64,000 nt of DNA from Pomphorhynchus laevis. Its lineage: Eukaryota > Acanthocephala > Palaeacanthocephala > Echinorhynchida > Pomphorhynchidae. The stretch lies in assembly GCA_012934845.2 (NCBI GenBank), contig WNNJ02002652.1, positions 248,001 through 312,000 on the forward strand, in the 5' to 3' direction. Of this stretch, positions 34,901 through 45,099 are shown one piece after another (the first letter of the stretch is position 1; the number at the start of each line of letters is the position of its first letter). The notes beneath the pieces were generated by a model. It was given only the letters and a program-made list of their open reading frames with translations. It ran no database searches and was not told where the DNA came from. The translations under genes were made by a program, and so were the position numbers.

Positions 34901-35868
34901 ACCTGATTTTCTGTTTTGATTTCTCTTTCCTGTCTCTTTTTTTAATTGTTCTGTTTCCGACTGTACAAGAATTGTGCTTACTTAGTTTATGTCTCTATAA
35001 TAACTTATTCAACGAACTTAATCAACCAATGGGGCTGTTTGCAGGTAACCATTATTGTTATAGACAGCAGTGCTTTCTCTGAAACAAGTGCACAAGCAGA
35101 TTTTAATTGAATTCTCAAAGAAAAACATTGATTTCATATTAGTTTCTCCTTTTTACGATTTGGAAATATTTGAAATATATGATCAGGTTATTTATTTAAT
35201 TAATTTATTAGCGAGATTCAATACAATATCTCAGTATAATATCTCTATGTGGAATATGGGTCGAAACCTGATAACACATCAGTTTTTTCTAAAGAATTTT
35301 TATTCTGATACATCGTATATTATTTATTAGTTATTTATTATTTATTAGTTATTTATTAGCCAGATTATTATTTTATTATTTATTGTAACCGGCGTCAATT
35401 CACATTTATCAATCTATATACTAGAAACCTTTCTAATCACTAAACTTACAGTTTCTCAAGCTTAATTGCAGAGGCAAAAAAATTTTCATTGATTGTACGA
35501 ATCAGATTGTGACTGCAGCTTCTAATAGCATAAATAATAAAAGGTACATTGCATAAAATAATTTAAAATCAATTAAAAATTGTATCGTGCATATTGAAGT
35601 TTTAGTAATTTAAAATATACATTTATACCCATTTGAAATTGACCAAATTTCCGTCATTAAATGATGTTGATAACTTTCTAGATGACGTTATTATGATAAA
35701 GTGCTATTAATTTTGAGCAATTTAAAACAATAAATATTAACAAATAAATATTAATCAATAATATCACTTAACTCTAAAATAATAAATATAATGTTGTTGA
35801 AATTCATTGTTTACAATATTTTATTATGAAAATTACAACTTTACATTATAACGTCGGTTATGCAAATC
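34901..35868. other. AT-rich interval with a TATTTATTAGT microsatellite
   Basis: No gene is recognised. 35325-35385 is built from TATTTATTAGT/TATTATT words. Two open stretches of about 85 codons at 34825-35330 are hydrophobic, overlap and look fortuitous. Confidence 0.4.
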
Positions 35869-36130
35869 AAATCAGCTAACTGAGTCTACGTATTTAATAT
35901 ATAATTATAAACTAAACAAAACATAATAATGCTAAATCAAAATTTAATAATTAAATAATAAAATTAATAATTGTTTTTAGATTTTCTATAATTTAAATCA
36001 AGTTAAAATAAAAAATTGAAATTTAAAATAAACGTCATATTTATGAATTGACAAATAAATAACAGACGTTGTATCAGAATAAGGATTAGAGGTCATAAGG
36101 AGAAACTGATGTGTTCCTCCTTAGTGTGGT
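35869..36130 (+). repeat. Dispersed repeat R1, copy 2
   Basis: Shares AGCTAACTGAGTCTACGTATTT at the start and TATGAATTGACAAATAAATA then GTATCAGAATAAGGATTAGA at 36047-36095 with copy 1 at 16.1-16.4 kb. The GC-richer end is lost. Just beyond it, 36135-36190 repeats sequence from 35660-35720 (GATGTTGATAACTTTCTAGATGAC). Confidence 0.7.
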
Positions 36131-37489
36131 ATAAATTACTCATGATGTTGATAACTTTCTAGATGACATTATTATGATAAAGTGCTCTTAATTTAAAGCA
36201 ATGTGATATAACAAGATATGCATTTTATTTAAATTGTAGGGTATAAAACATTTACGCTTAACTATAGAATAATAATTATACTACATATTTATTAGAAATT
36301 ATATGTTACGAATATTAATGTTACAAACAAATATTTGATAAATTAATTTTTATCTTAACTTATAATGATACTTACAAAGATTTTAATTTATTTAATAAAT
36401 TCACAATAAATAAAATAACAGCAGCATTTGCTTTTACCTTAACTTATAATGATACTCACAAAGATTTAAGATAACGAAGATGTGTTTCAGCAGATAGAAA
36501 TTGTAGATTAACGAGGAGGTTGTAGTCAAGTCTAAAATTATAGACAACAAAATATTAATCTAACCGAGTTAATAATTGATAATTTTGAAAATATTAAGAA
36601 AAATAATTAAGATTTTAATTTAGGGTTTTAGTTAATCAGAGCATTTATTTATCTCCATTCTTTTTGAAGAAACTTAAATGAGTCCATTCTTAATGGAATT
36701 AAGATGCAAGATTCCGAAGGAATCAAAGCATTTAATTTTGAAGTTCACATATCGAAAGCACGAACATAATCTGGATTCTGTTCGCCAGTGAGAACGCAAC
36801 ATTGGTCCGAATAATCGATGTCTAGGAGCGTTTGTAGACATTACAAAATACCCGAACGCTTCGATGCTATATCGTTTGATTGATACAACCCCAGTCCGCC
36901 CAAATAAAGCAAATATCGCTTTGGTAATTCGCGTAACTTAAATGCAAAATAAAATATTATAATCTAGATAATTAGAAGAAATTGTCTTATTTTCTATGGA
37001 ATGATTTATCGTATAAAATAAAATTTTATACGATAATTTTATTCAATTAAATTTTATGATATGAATAAATTAACTCTAGACATCGTTTTGCTGCATCTTA
37101 AATACAAATTCAAATTTTTTATATTCTGTTTTTGCAAATTCACTAAGAACGATATTCTCAGTTGCATTTTACAAATTAAAATTAATTTATAAAAACGTAG
37201 ACTACTTTCATAGCTTAAAAATTTCGAAAGTTACAGAAGAATTGCTGTGTAGATTTTCTTCTGCGCTACTTGATATGACTGCAATCCATTGAAACGAAGA
37301 TCCCTTCATAAAAGATCACATAAGCTTATCGTTTTGAACAAATTTACTTACGTAAGCTGTGTATTACATTCTAACTCAAAGTCGTTCGAATTGCCAGTTA
37401 ATCGTCTATAAAATATGCCACAAAAGTGCGCAATATTAACTATTAAAATAATTAATTTATAGAAAAATTTACAAATCAATTATTCCTTA
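36131..37489. other. Non-coding interval
   Basis: AT-rich with a more balanced, unrecognised patch at 36.65-36.95 kb. A perfect hairpin with 13-bp stem and 3-nt loop is at 37007-37035. Confidence 0.35.
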
Positions 37490-38630
37490 GAAATCGTCAA
37501 AGCAAGTAGTTGCCATGGAAGGGATCTCCAGCCGACTTTAAAATAAATGCCGCATTATCTCGTTGCTCCTCTGGGCAAATTATTTGCATGAGCCATCTGA
37601 ATGGCATTTATCTTCGGTTTGCCCTAACTTCAAACCAAGCTGCCTCAAAAACACAGATGCGCTGGGGTAGACCTCGCCTAGAGATTCGATGTCGATTAAA
37701 TCGAACAAATACTGTCGATCCTCGAAGCAGCTGTATTTGGTTCGCTTAAACCGCTCCGCGTGGCTGCAACATCGCTAGCAGAAGACACTGAATGTGCGAC
37801 ATAACTGGCGGCCAAAGTATACGGCTATGTGAAATCTCAAAACGAATATACGACCAGCTTCCTATGTCATAAGAGTTGCACCATTGGGTCGTTTGCCATA
37901 GTCTCGCGCTAAGTCTGCCAGTTCAAGTGTGGACTACGATCCCAAGGCAGCGAGAGTCATTCTCAAAATCTCGCTGACCACAACATGTCGATGGTAACAA
38001 GACGTTAACCTGTCGCAGTCTAAGTCATGATCACTGTGCCGCGATACCGAGACTCCGCAAAAAAAACCCATGCAGTTGAAAGCATTGATCACCGAGTATC
38101 AACGCTACGGCGATAGAAATTTATCAGTCATCAAGTAGTGTGTCGATGGAAGTGATCGGAAGTGTTTCAAGGAACGTTCCGGCCCACTTTTATTCAACTG
38201 CGATGAGTCGGGCTAGAGATTCAGTTGTCCGAATTTCTATGACAAGTCTTTATTGTCACGTTTGGTAGTGTTCGACCATCCACCGTTTTTGAAATATTTT
38301 ATCCGATGGGATGGTCGTTTGAAATTCCGGGTTCCATTCATTTGGGGCATTTTTCAATCGGATTCTGAAGGGCGAAAGGTTAACTGCGGACAGTTACGTA
38401 GCAGTATCTTTTTTAGTTCCATTATGTCGTTGATGGATAAACCTTATGCAGGAATGGCAGTCTTAAATGCCTTGCAAACACCAAAGCTTCCAAGACGGAT
38501 CGGTAAGGTTGCTTACCTCCAGGCTTCGTTGGGTAGTGGTACATTGAGTATTTCGCTCAAGAGTCTTCGAATTTCAGTGTCGAGAAGTTAAAGCATTTTA
38601 CTTCCGTAGCAAGAGGTACATCAGTTCCCT
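37490..38630 (-). mobile_element. RLE-type LINE, copy B: thumb and restriction-like endonuclease
   Basis: Minus strand, same lineage as copy A. From 38590 downward: YDTEIRRLLSEILNVPLPNE then ATLPIRLGSFGV (family YD--L---L--I-N--L-D-AW-QATLPVRLGGLG), a linker, then a Cys/His region with HDLDCDRLTSC near 38040, DYGKRPNGATLM at 37878-37907 and EAGRIRFEISHSRILWPPV (family GKRPDG-TLIPW--GR-L-WDVTV---LA-SY), the core of the C-terminal nuclease. The tail aligns to the family end to about 37500. RT fingers and palm are missing. Base composition is clearly more balanced than the flanks. Plus-strand open frames here are shadows. Confidence 0.78.
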
Positions 38631-38665
38631 AGCAGGGAGTACATTTTACTTCAGTAGCATAAGGT
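38631..38665. repeat. Short tandem repeat, about 40-bp unit
   Basis: ACTTCCGTAGCAAGAGGTA and ACTTCAGTAGCATAAGGTA are a diverged pair at about 38600 and 38650, next to the end of RLE LINE copy B. Confidence 0.5.
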
Positions 38666-38887
38666 AATCATTTTTAAAATAAATTATTAAATTTATTTTT
38701 TATTAATTTTTTCTGTTTATTCTATTTAAAGAATCTTTTAAATCGGTAAAATATTTACCACATTTTTATATTATATTTAACTCAGAGTCAATAAAGCAAT
38801 ACAATCAAAAGAAAATGGAAATTTTAAATGAATCTGTAAATATCTATTTGATATATTTATCTTTATTAATTTAATACTTGATTAAAT

Positions 38888-39432
38888 ACGCATATATAAT
38901 ATGTGACATTTTATATATTATAACGTTATTAATAGATACTTTAATAAAATATTATTTTACTAAAGGTATCTTACCAGCTAAGCAGTATTAACATCTTAAC
39001 TCCTTAAGACACGTTCTGAGGATGCCTAGGGATCGCCTTCCTCGTAGGTTTTTCCAAGTCAGACTCTCTGGAAAGAGACATCGAGGTAGACCTATCGATA
39101 CCGATTGAGATATCAAATCTCACAACTGGTCGAAGACCGCCTTGGGCTATCTAACAGTGAACTATAGTCTGTCGCCCAAGATCGCAATGTCGGGATAAAT
39201 TGGTTTGTAAACTGCCTCCACGGACCGACAACCGGACCAGTGATTGACAAGAAAAGTCTTGTGTATTTATTTTTTATTTTTCTCTTGTCAAGAAATTGTT
39301 TTTGTAACTTAACAGATAAGATTGTTTGAAAACGTATATATAATATGTGGTATGTTATATATTATAATATTATTAATAGATACTTTAATAACATAATATT
39401 TTACCAGTTTCTTAACAGCTGAGAAGTATTAA
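38888..39432. repeat. Roughly 100-bp direct repeats flanking a LINE tail
   Basis: 38888-38993 and 39336-39432 match: TATATAATATGTG, TATATATTATAA, TATTAATAGATACTTTAATAA, then TTAC-AGCT-AG-AGTATTAACAT. They bracket the fish-type LINE tail at 38998-39310. They are far too long for a target duplication, so they suggest either insertion between two tandem repeat units or a later duplication. Confidence 0.75.
38998..39325 (+). mobile_element. Fish-type LINE, 3' end only
   Basis: Begins at GACACGTTCTGAGGATGCCTAG, encoding RHVLRMPRDRLPRRFFQ then GKRHRGRP, the conserved C-terminal GHLVRMPPGRLP...RRPRGRP block, and runs through the 3' UTR to TTCTCTTGTCAAGAAATTGT. It matches 62518-62825 of the longer copy. 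A 5'-truncated insertion typical of LINEs. Confidence 0.85.
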
Positions 39433-39719
39433 CATATTTCTTGTATATTTTCAATATTTTGTTTAATTTATATGACTCAATGAAAGTCAAGTAAACAATA
39501 TACAACAAAAGAAAACGCTCAAACAGTAAAAACATCAAAAAATAAAGTAAAGCAAATCATTAGCATTATCAACCATAAAAACTAAAGGCATCAATCAGTA
39601 AAGTACAAAATTACACTCAGTAAATCACATTACTAAGCAATTAAAGGCAGACATATATTAAATATATAATATAGATATATTATATAATAAAAATATATTA
39701 AAAGCAGAAGTTAAAGTTT
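39433..39719. other. AT-rich non-coding interval
   Basis: No gene or repeat is recognised beyond short A-rich and TATATA runs. Confidence 0.4.
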
Positions 39720-40740
39720 AACTTAAGATTATAATCCAGTTTATTATTAGCCATTAAGCTAACTCACGAGCCATGAAAAATGCTGTGTCTATTATACGTG
39801 GTAAATTATTGCTTCTGTAATAAATACATTAGAGTTCTGAAAATCAACCGTATGATTAAGTGATAAACAATGTTGAGCAATGGCACCGGAAACAGTTACT
39901 TTTTGTGGATTATATACGTGTTGGTTGATTCTTTTGGATAATCGTTGACCAGTCTGGCCAATATAGACACAGTCCCAAAGTAAACAATTGACTTTATACC
40001 AGATAAAGGTTTAATGATTTTATTAGGCTTTTATAAGTTATGCATTCTAGGCAATTTTCTATAAAAAATATAAACTTTTTTCGTATTGCCATTCAACTCG
40101 TTCTCACAAATAAAATTGGATAAACAATGATTCCATCTGTAATTTATGTAAGAAATGCCTAAATAATTCACCCTTTTCTGAGGACCTACTACAGGGCTTC
40201 TCCATACAGCTTAACTATAAAGGGCTTTTTTGATTGCTCATTTGGGAAACCATTCTCTATCAAGCTATGCGTAATAAAATGATTTTATATCATAATACAA
40301 ATCATCGGAAGAACATACAGGTCTACCACGTCGAAAGTGTGAAACATACGCCGATATCATCAACTTTACAGGAATGTTAGACGACCAAGACACGATATCT
40401 GGTCCAGTACCCATCTTTTGATATACACTGGTCTTAAGTAATGATTGAATTGCATCACGCCAAACAAAGACGTCAAAGAATGGTAATCCTCTTTACTTTC
40501 ACTATAGATACACCCTTGAATGGTGGTATCCTTGGAGTTCAAAACTGGTAATTGACATGAGAAGTTTAGTACTTCTACCACAGTGATCGGAAGAAGCTTC
40601 TTTCGCCACAGCTTATTCGATAGAATCACTACAATTGCATTTTCATAAAGTAATAGCAAAGTTAGATCATTGAATATACAGAATATATCAGTTAGATGTG
40701 CTAATGTCTGTTGTGCATACCAAACGATCTTTGCCTCGTC
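39720..40740 (-). mobile_element. Penelope-like element 1: end of reverse transcriptase and GIY-YIG endonuclease
   Basis: Minus strand. The longest open part (40366-40659) reads like the region after the catalytic box of a Penelope reverse transcriptase (YSESKEDYHSLTSLFGVMQF). It is followed by HFITHSLIENGFPNEQSKK near 40220-40260, which resembles the L-KNGYP block of that family. The GIY-YIG domain is well preserved at about 39790-39990: WDCVYIGQTGQRLSKRINQH then a downstream HCLSLNHTVDF block, that is YIGQT, R and H in the expected order. Penelope-like elements use this nuclease with their reverse transcriptase for integration. The copy is broken in several places and lacks the catalytic palm. 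Confidence 0.82.
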
Positions 40741-41761
40741 AAATAGTTATTTTTAACAAATCAGATAATTTGAGTTTTTATCATTTTGAAGAAATGCTAC
40801 CAAATCATATATTTGTGTTCTGAGACATAATGTGGGAAACAAAAATGCTTTGAACTGAACTTTAGGTGAATTTCGACAAGACTAAAAGCCGTACATTCCG
40901 AGTGATAACTTAGCAAGTATAACTGACAAACGGCCAGCTTAATGATCGAATTCCACTATCACTAACTATCAAAGCATAGATATTGCAAAACTTGTAGATA
41001 GATATATTTATAAAATATTAACAATCTGGACTGCGATTTTAGAAATTAAAATTTTTTGTCAAGAACAAAATCAATAAGATAGCAATTAATTTTTCAATAA
41101 TACATTTATTTTTAAAAAAATAAAGAAATAAGCAGACAATCGCTATAACATAATTGAGAACATTATTTTTAACATTACAATTTCGATAAACTATCAATAA
41201 AAATAAAGATAAACGTTTTATTGTTTTCTGGATAGAACTAAATCAATTATAGCTTTAATACTATTTATTATATACTACTTATCCTACGGACTCTTGGAGG
41301 AAATAAACAATTATTAAAAGTCAATTATCGTTTTTATTAAGTCAGCATTTGTAAAAATAACTTCAAATTAACAAAAACTATTTAAAAATATTGTCATTTA
41401 TTAAACTTTTAATTTTAAATAAATAAAATATATTCAAGCTATCGTAAAAAATTTAACATACAATTCGATATCTTTTAATCTCAGAATTTTGACAGTAGAC
41501 AGTATATTGTTTGACAAATCCCTAAACATTTTGATTAAAATTTAAATTTGAACAGTCAATTGATAAATATCAAAAGAGAAATAAACGTTTCGAACGGTAC
41601 AAATGGTTTCTTAATGCACATCGCTTAGAATATAATACAGTTAATCTTACATAAACTAATACATAAAGTGTCCTTTGAACTTGTCCTCGATATCAATGAA
41701 TTATTGTCCTTAATAATTCATCCAATTCCGACTGTAATTATTAAATATTGAATTAGAATAA
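40741..41761. other. AT-rich non-coding interval
   Basis: No coding sequence or known element is seen. The first 200 bp may hold more degraded Penelope sequence. Confidence 0.35.
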
Positions 41762-41915
41762 TTGGAGCTGGATCAAGAAAAGAGAAAACTATTTGATATT
41801 TCGCTAATCTCTGTTAGCACCTTTGAGAAAATTACAAGGTTATTTTCTAAAGATGCTAACAGAGATTAGTCAAATATCAAATAAACGTTTCACCTCATTT
41901 TTGATCCAGCTCCAA
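41762..41915. mobile_element. Palindromic MITE-like fold-back element, about 154 bp
   Basis: The whole stretch folds on itself. TTGGAGCTGGATCA at the left pairs with TGATCCAGCTCCAA at the right; inside, CTAATCTCTGTTAGCA pairs with TGCTAACAGAGATTAG; near the centre GAGAAAATTA pairs with TTATTTTCTA-type sequence around a short loop. The arms are imperfect (an insertion and several mismatches between 41776 and 41790 versus 41888-41902), so it is older than the element at 1.3 kb. No clear target duplication. Confidence 0.8.
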
Positions 41916-43552
41916 TAACTCGTTATCGACAATGGATCATTTTAACCATTTAATATAATAATGTATATATGAATATATTTATTATTGATACGTGACGTTG
42001 TTAAAAACGTAATTGTTGTTTACTTGGTTGATGTATATGGTCAGGCTAAAGTTAAACCTAAGTTGCAACCTGTTCCAGAGTCACTGACCTTTGAGAATCT
42101 TTCTTAACCAGATTATACCAAGAACGTCTAGATGGGGGACGTACAAGTACGTCCCCCATCGAACAAGTACGCTAATACAGTAGTCGATGTAAAAAAGAGA
42201 AAATTGCTATTGCGTTTCGGAATGTTTTCGCTGTTAACGGACAAGACAATGGTCTGCTTAATAAAAATTTGATCCATTGATTACATGATTTTTTTCTAAT
42301 GTGGGACCCATTTAAGGGTAACCCTGAAAAAGTATGTAATAATTTATTAATAAATTAATATAATATATATATTATTAATTATATTATATTTATATATTGA
42401 TAAAAATTTATAGTATTGAACAAGTATATATTATTTATAAACGAATACATGAATAAAAACACCGCACCAGCTACCTTAACTGAAATGTTTACAAGCAAGG
42501 CATAAATAAAAATGACGATAAAAAATCAAATATTAATTGCCGAAAATCAAAAACTTTTCTGAATTTATCGGTATGTGCAAGCCTTATGAATGACTTTGTT
42601 CCCTTTCTTCGCAGCTCATAGTTGATATCATAGTTAAATTAGTACGATATAATAAAACAATGCGATTTTCTCGATAAGCTGCATGTCCATCGCTTTGTTA
42701 TATAAGTTGTATGTAAAACTTTGCATAAATTAGGCAAAGAGACACCGCAAATTGGCTATTCGCATTCATTACATGACAAATTTTCTCTAGCAGATAATTG
42801 AACATGATTTTAAATAAAGGATATACATACGTCAAAATTGATCGAATATACGAATTGCATATAACAATCAACTGAGCTGATGAAGTTGCTAATAATCTAA
42901 GCTGCTACAGAAAACATACGGCTAATGCATGTTTAGTTATATGGGGTTTCAATATTGGGTGCTTGTTAAAATAACATCCGTTAGTTCCTTTATCATTTTT
43001 ATCACAAATATAAGAAATATTAAATCTTATCTAATATAAGATCGGATTCGTCCATTAGAATAATCCAAATTGTGATTCGGATTCGTCTATTAGAAGAATT
43101 ATTAGAAGGGATTATAAACTCATCCAACTTGGTCTTGAAATAGCTATTTGAAATTTAAATCCGAGTTATTTTAAATACAGAAGAATAAATATGTAGTGCA
43201 ACAAATTCATAATAAAAACGAACATATTAATGATGAGAACAGACTTTAACTTTTCAATACCTTAAATGAAATGACAACGAAGCAAATTTAGCTCAAATCT
43301 TGAACTAAAACGATGAAACTTATAATCCGTTACATTGAACTCATAATCCGTTACATTGTAAATGCTTTCATAATAATCAGAACATCAAATCAAAAAGTTT
43401 TTTTATAATTCCCATACTCCATAATGCAGTAATAATAACCGATTTCCATGAATGGATATAAATGCAGTAAACTCGACTAAATTTTTAAATAGCTACAAAA
43501 CCAGAAAATACAAGATATTTCACGCAGGATAGAAAATTAAAACTTTTTGTTA
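41916..43552. other. AT-rich interval, a few coding-like scraps
   Basis: 41990-42300 has more balanced composition with short open pieces that I do not recognise. A perfect hairpin GATGGGGGACGTAC / GTACGTCCCCCATC lies at 42131-42160 with a 2-nt spacer. Nothing else is supported. Confidence 0.35.
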
Positions 43553-43610
43553 GACTCGGAGTCACTCAGTGGTAAGGTGTCGTATTAGTGATTTCAAACG
43601 TGTTTACTAT
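43553..43610 (+). repeat. tRNA-like head, possible SINE fragment
   Basis: GACTCGGAGTCACTCAGTGG followed by TAAGGTGTCGTATTAGTGAT resembles the acceptor, D-arm (A box, like TGGCTCAGTGGTTAGG) and anticodon arm of a tRNA. No T-arm with a GGTTCRA B box follows, so it is not a functional tRNA gene. It may be a truncated tRNA-derived SINE or tRNA pseudogene. Confidence 0.45.
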
Positions 43611-43874
43611 CTCACATTAGACAATATAATTATAATAGTATAATATAATATTATTGTATTATAAGGTATTTACATTTAGCATTTAATTTCTTTAAAAATG
43701 TTCAAAAAATAGTAATATAATTCGGCTTGTACTCACAAATGTTGTAACCAAATGAGCGTATTTGAATCTAAATGAAAATGTCTGATTCGGTTACCTTTCA
43801 GTGACCTAAAATGGATGCAATGAATCATTAACACTTAGTAAATGTACATTTTTTAAAAACTACGTTCTACTACA

Positions 43875-44040
43875 TTCAGCTAACCTAATCTACGTTTTAA
43901 TTATAAAATAAAAAATAAATCATATAAATAAAAATAAAAAAATCAAATTAAAAAAGTCATTTTAATGAATAAACTAATAAATAACAGAAGTTATATTAAA
44001 ATAAGGATTAGAGGTCATCAGGTAACTGATGATCTCTAAT
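43875..44040 (+). repeat. Dispersed repeat R1, copy 3, ending in a hairpin
   Basis: Shares AGCTAACCTAATCTACGTTTT, then AATAACAGAAGTTATATTAAA and ATAAGGATTAGAGGTCATCA with copies 1 and 2. From 44021 the sequence departs from them and forms an inverted repeat with its own preceding bases (44007-44040, 15-bp stem with one mismatch). Confidence 0.7.
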
Positions 44041-44089
44041 ACTATCTAATCATTTGGTAATTGATTTATTTATTAATAAATAATGAATA

Positions 44090-44430
44090 AATAATAATTA
44101 ATAAATTTATTTTTTATATTAAATATAAAATAAATAAAAAATATATATAAAAATAAACAAATATAAATAATGAAGCTAAATCAATAAATCAAAATTTAAT
44201 AAATAGATAATGAATAATTATGAATAATTGTTATAAGATTTTATACAACTTATATCAAGTCAAACTATAAAAATTAAATTTGAAATAAAAGTAAATTTTT
44301 ATGAATTGACTACAAATAAATAACACATAATGTATCAGAATGAGAATTAGATGTTATCATGAGGAACTGCTATGTTATCAGGTTTCGGCGGAAGTTCATT
44401 TACCCAACAAACCGGTGTGGCCAAATATTA
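44090..44430 (+). repeat. Dispersed repeat R1, copy 4
   Basis: Matches copy 1 from ATGAATTGACTACAAATAAA through GTATCAGAATGAGAATTAGA, TCATGAGGAACTGCTATG and the end CCCAACAAACCGGTGTGGCC. It lies only 50 bp after copy 3 in the same orientation. Confidence 0.72.
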
Positions 44431-45099
44431 GATAATGACGTATTTTCATATTAAATTTGATTATATAATATCATATTCAAATTCAAAGTATACCGCTTAG
44501 CACAAATATTGGAAATCGTTAATTGGTTATTGTATGCATTTGAATTATTTTATAACAATTAAAGAAAAACAAATATGATGTATTCCAATCGTATTAGAAT
44601 ATGTTTTCCCTTTTCCTTGAGTAGATCGATATGTTCATAAATTAAATTTAATAGAAATCAAATGATCAAGCAAATTAAAATTTAAGCAATGCATTAAACA
44701 AATGAATCTGCTTTTTATAAATCAGATCAGATTTTTTTAATCAGATCAAATAACTGAGTAATGAATTAAAAAAATTATAGTATTTATATTTATATCAAGT
44801 AAAAATTTAGAATTGAAATACAAATAATGGAAGAATTCCTGTACTGTGAAAATTTTAAGAAAACCACAATAGGAAAAGATATATATTTCAATGCTAAAAT
44901 AATTCCATCGCAACAATTGAGCTTAATATCTAAATTAGTAGTTTCGTCTGTATTGATTGTGCTTCTGCAATGTTGCAAAAGATTGAGGATATTTTAATAA
45001 ATAAATAAAGATTTTCTTAATAAATGTCAACAGATAGCTAATTTAAAAAAGAAAACATGCCAAAAAAAGTAATGTTAATGTTCTTCCCAAGTAAATATT
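44431..45099. other. AT-rich non-coding interval
   Basis: No gene or known repeat is recognised. A 62-codon minus-strand stretch at 44790-44978 looks fortuitous. Confidence 0.35.

Noticed and set aside
34825-35330. Two hydrophobic 85-codon frames as membrane proteins
   Set aside because: Hydrophobicity comes from T-rich sequence after a LINE; there is no conserved pattern, and the two frames overlap.
37510-38591. Plus-strand frames of 79 and 112 codons
   Set aside because: Antisense to RLE LINE copy B; their base composition reflects the coding strand opposite.
38888-39432. Direct repeats as LTRs of a small element
   Set aside because: The bracketed sequence is the 3' end of a LINE with its own known boundaries, and no LTR-type features are present.
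41990-42300. Coding scraps as a viral or transposon gene
   Set aside because: Short open pieces do not match any family I can name, and no ordered motifs are seen.
43553-43610. tRNA gene with an intact A box
   Set aside because: The T arm and B box are missing.
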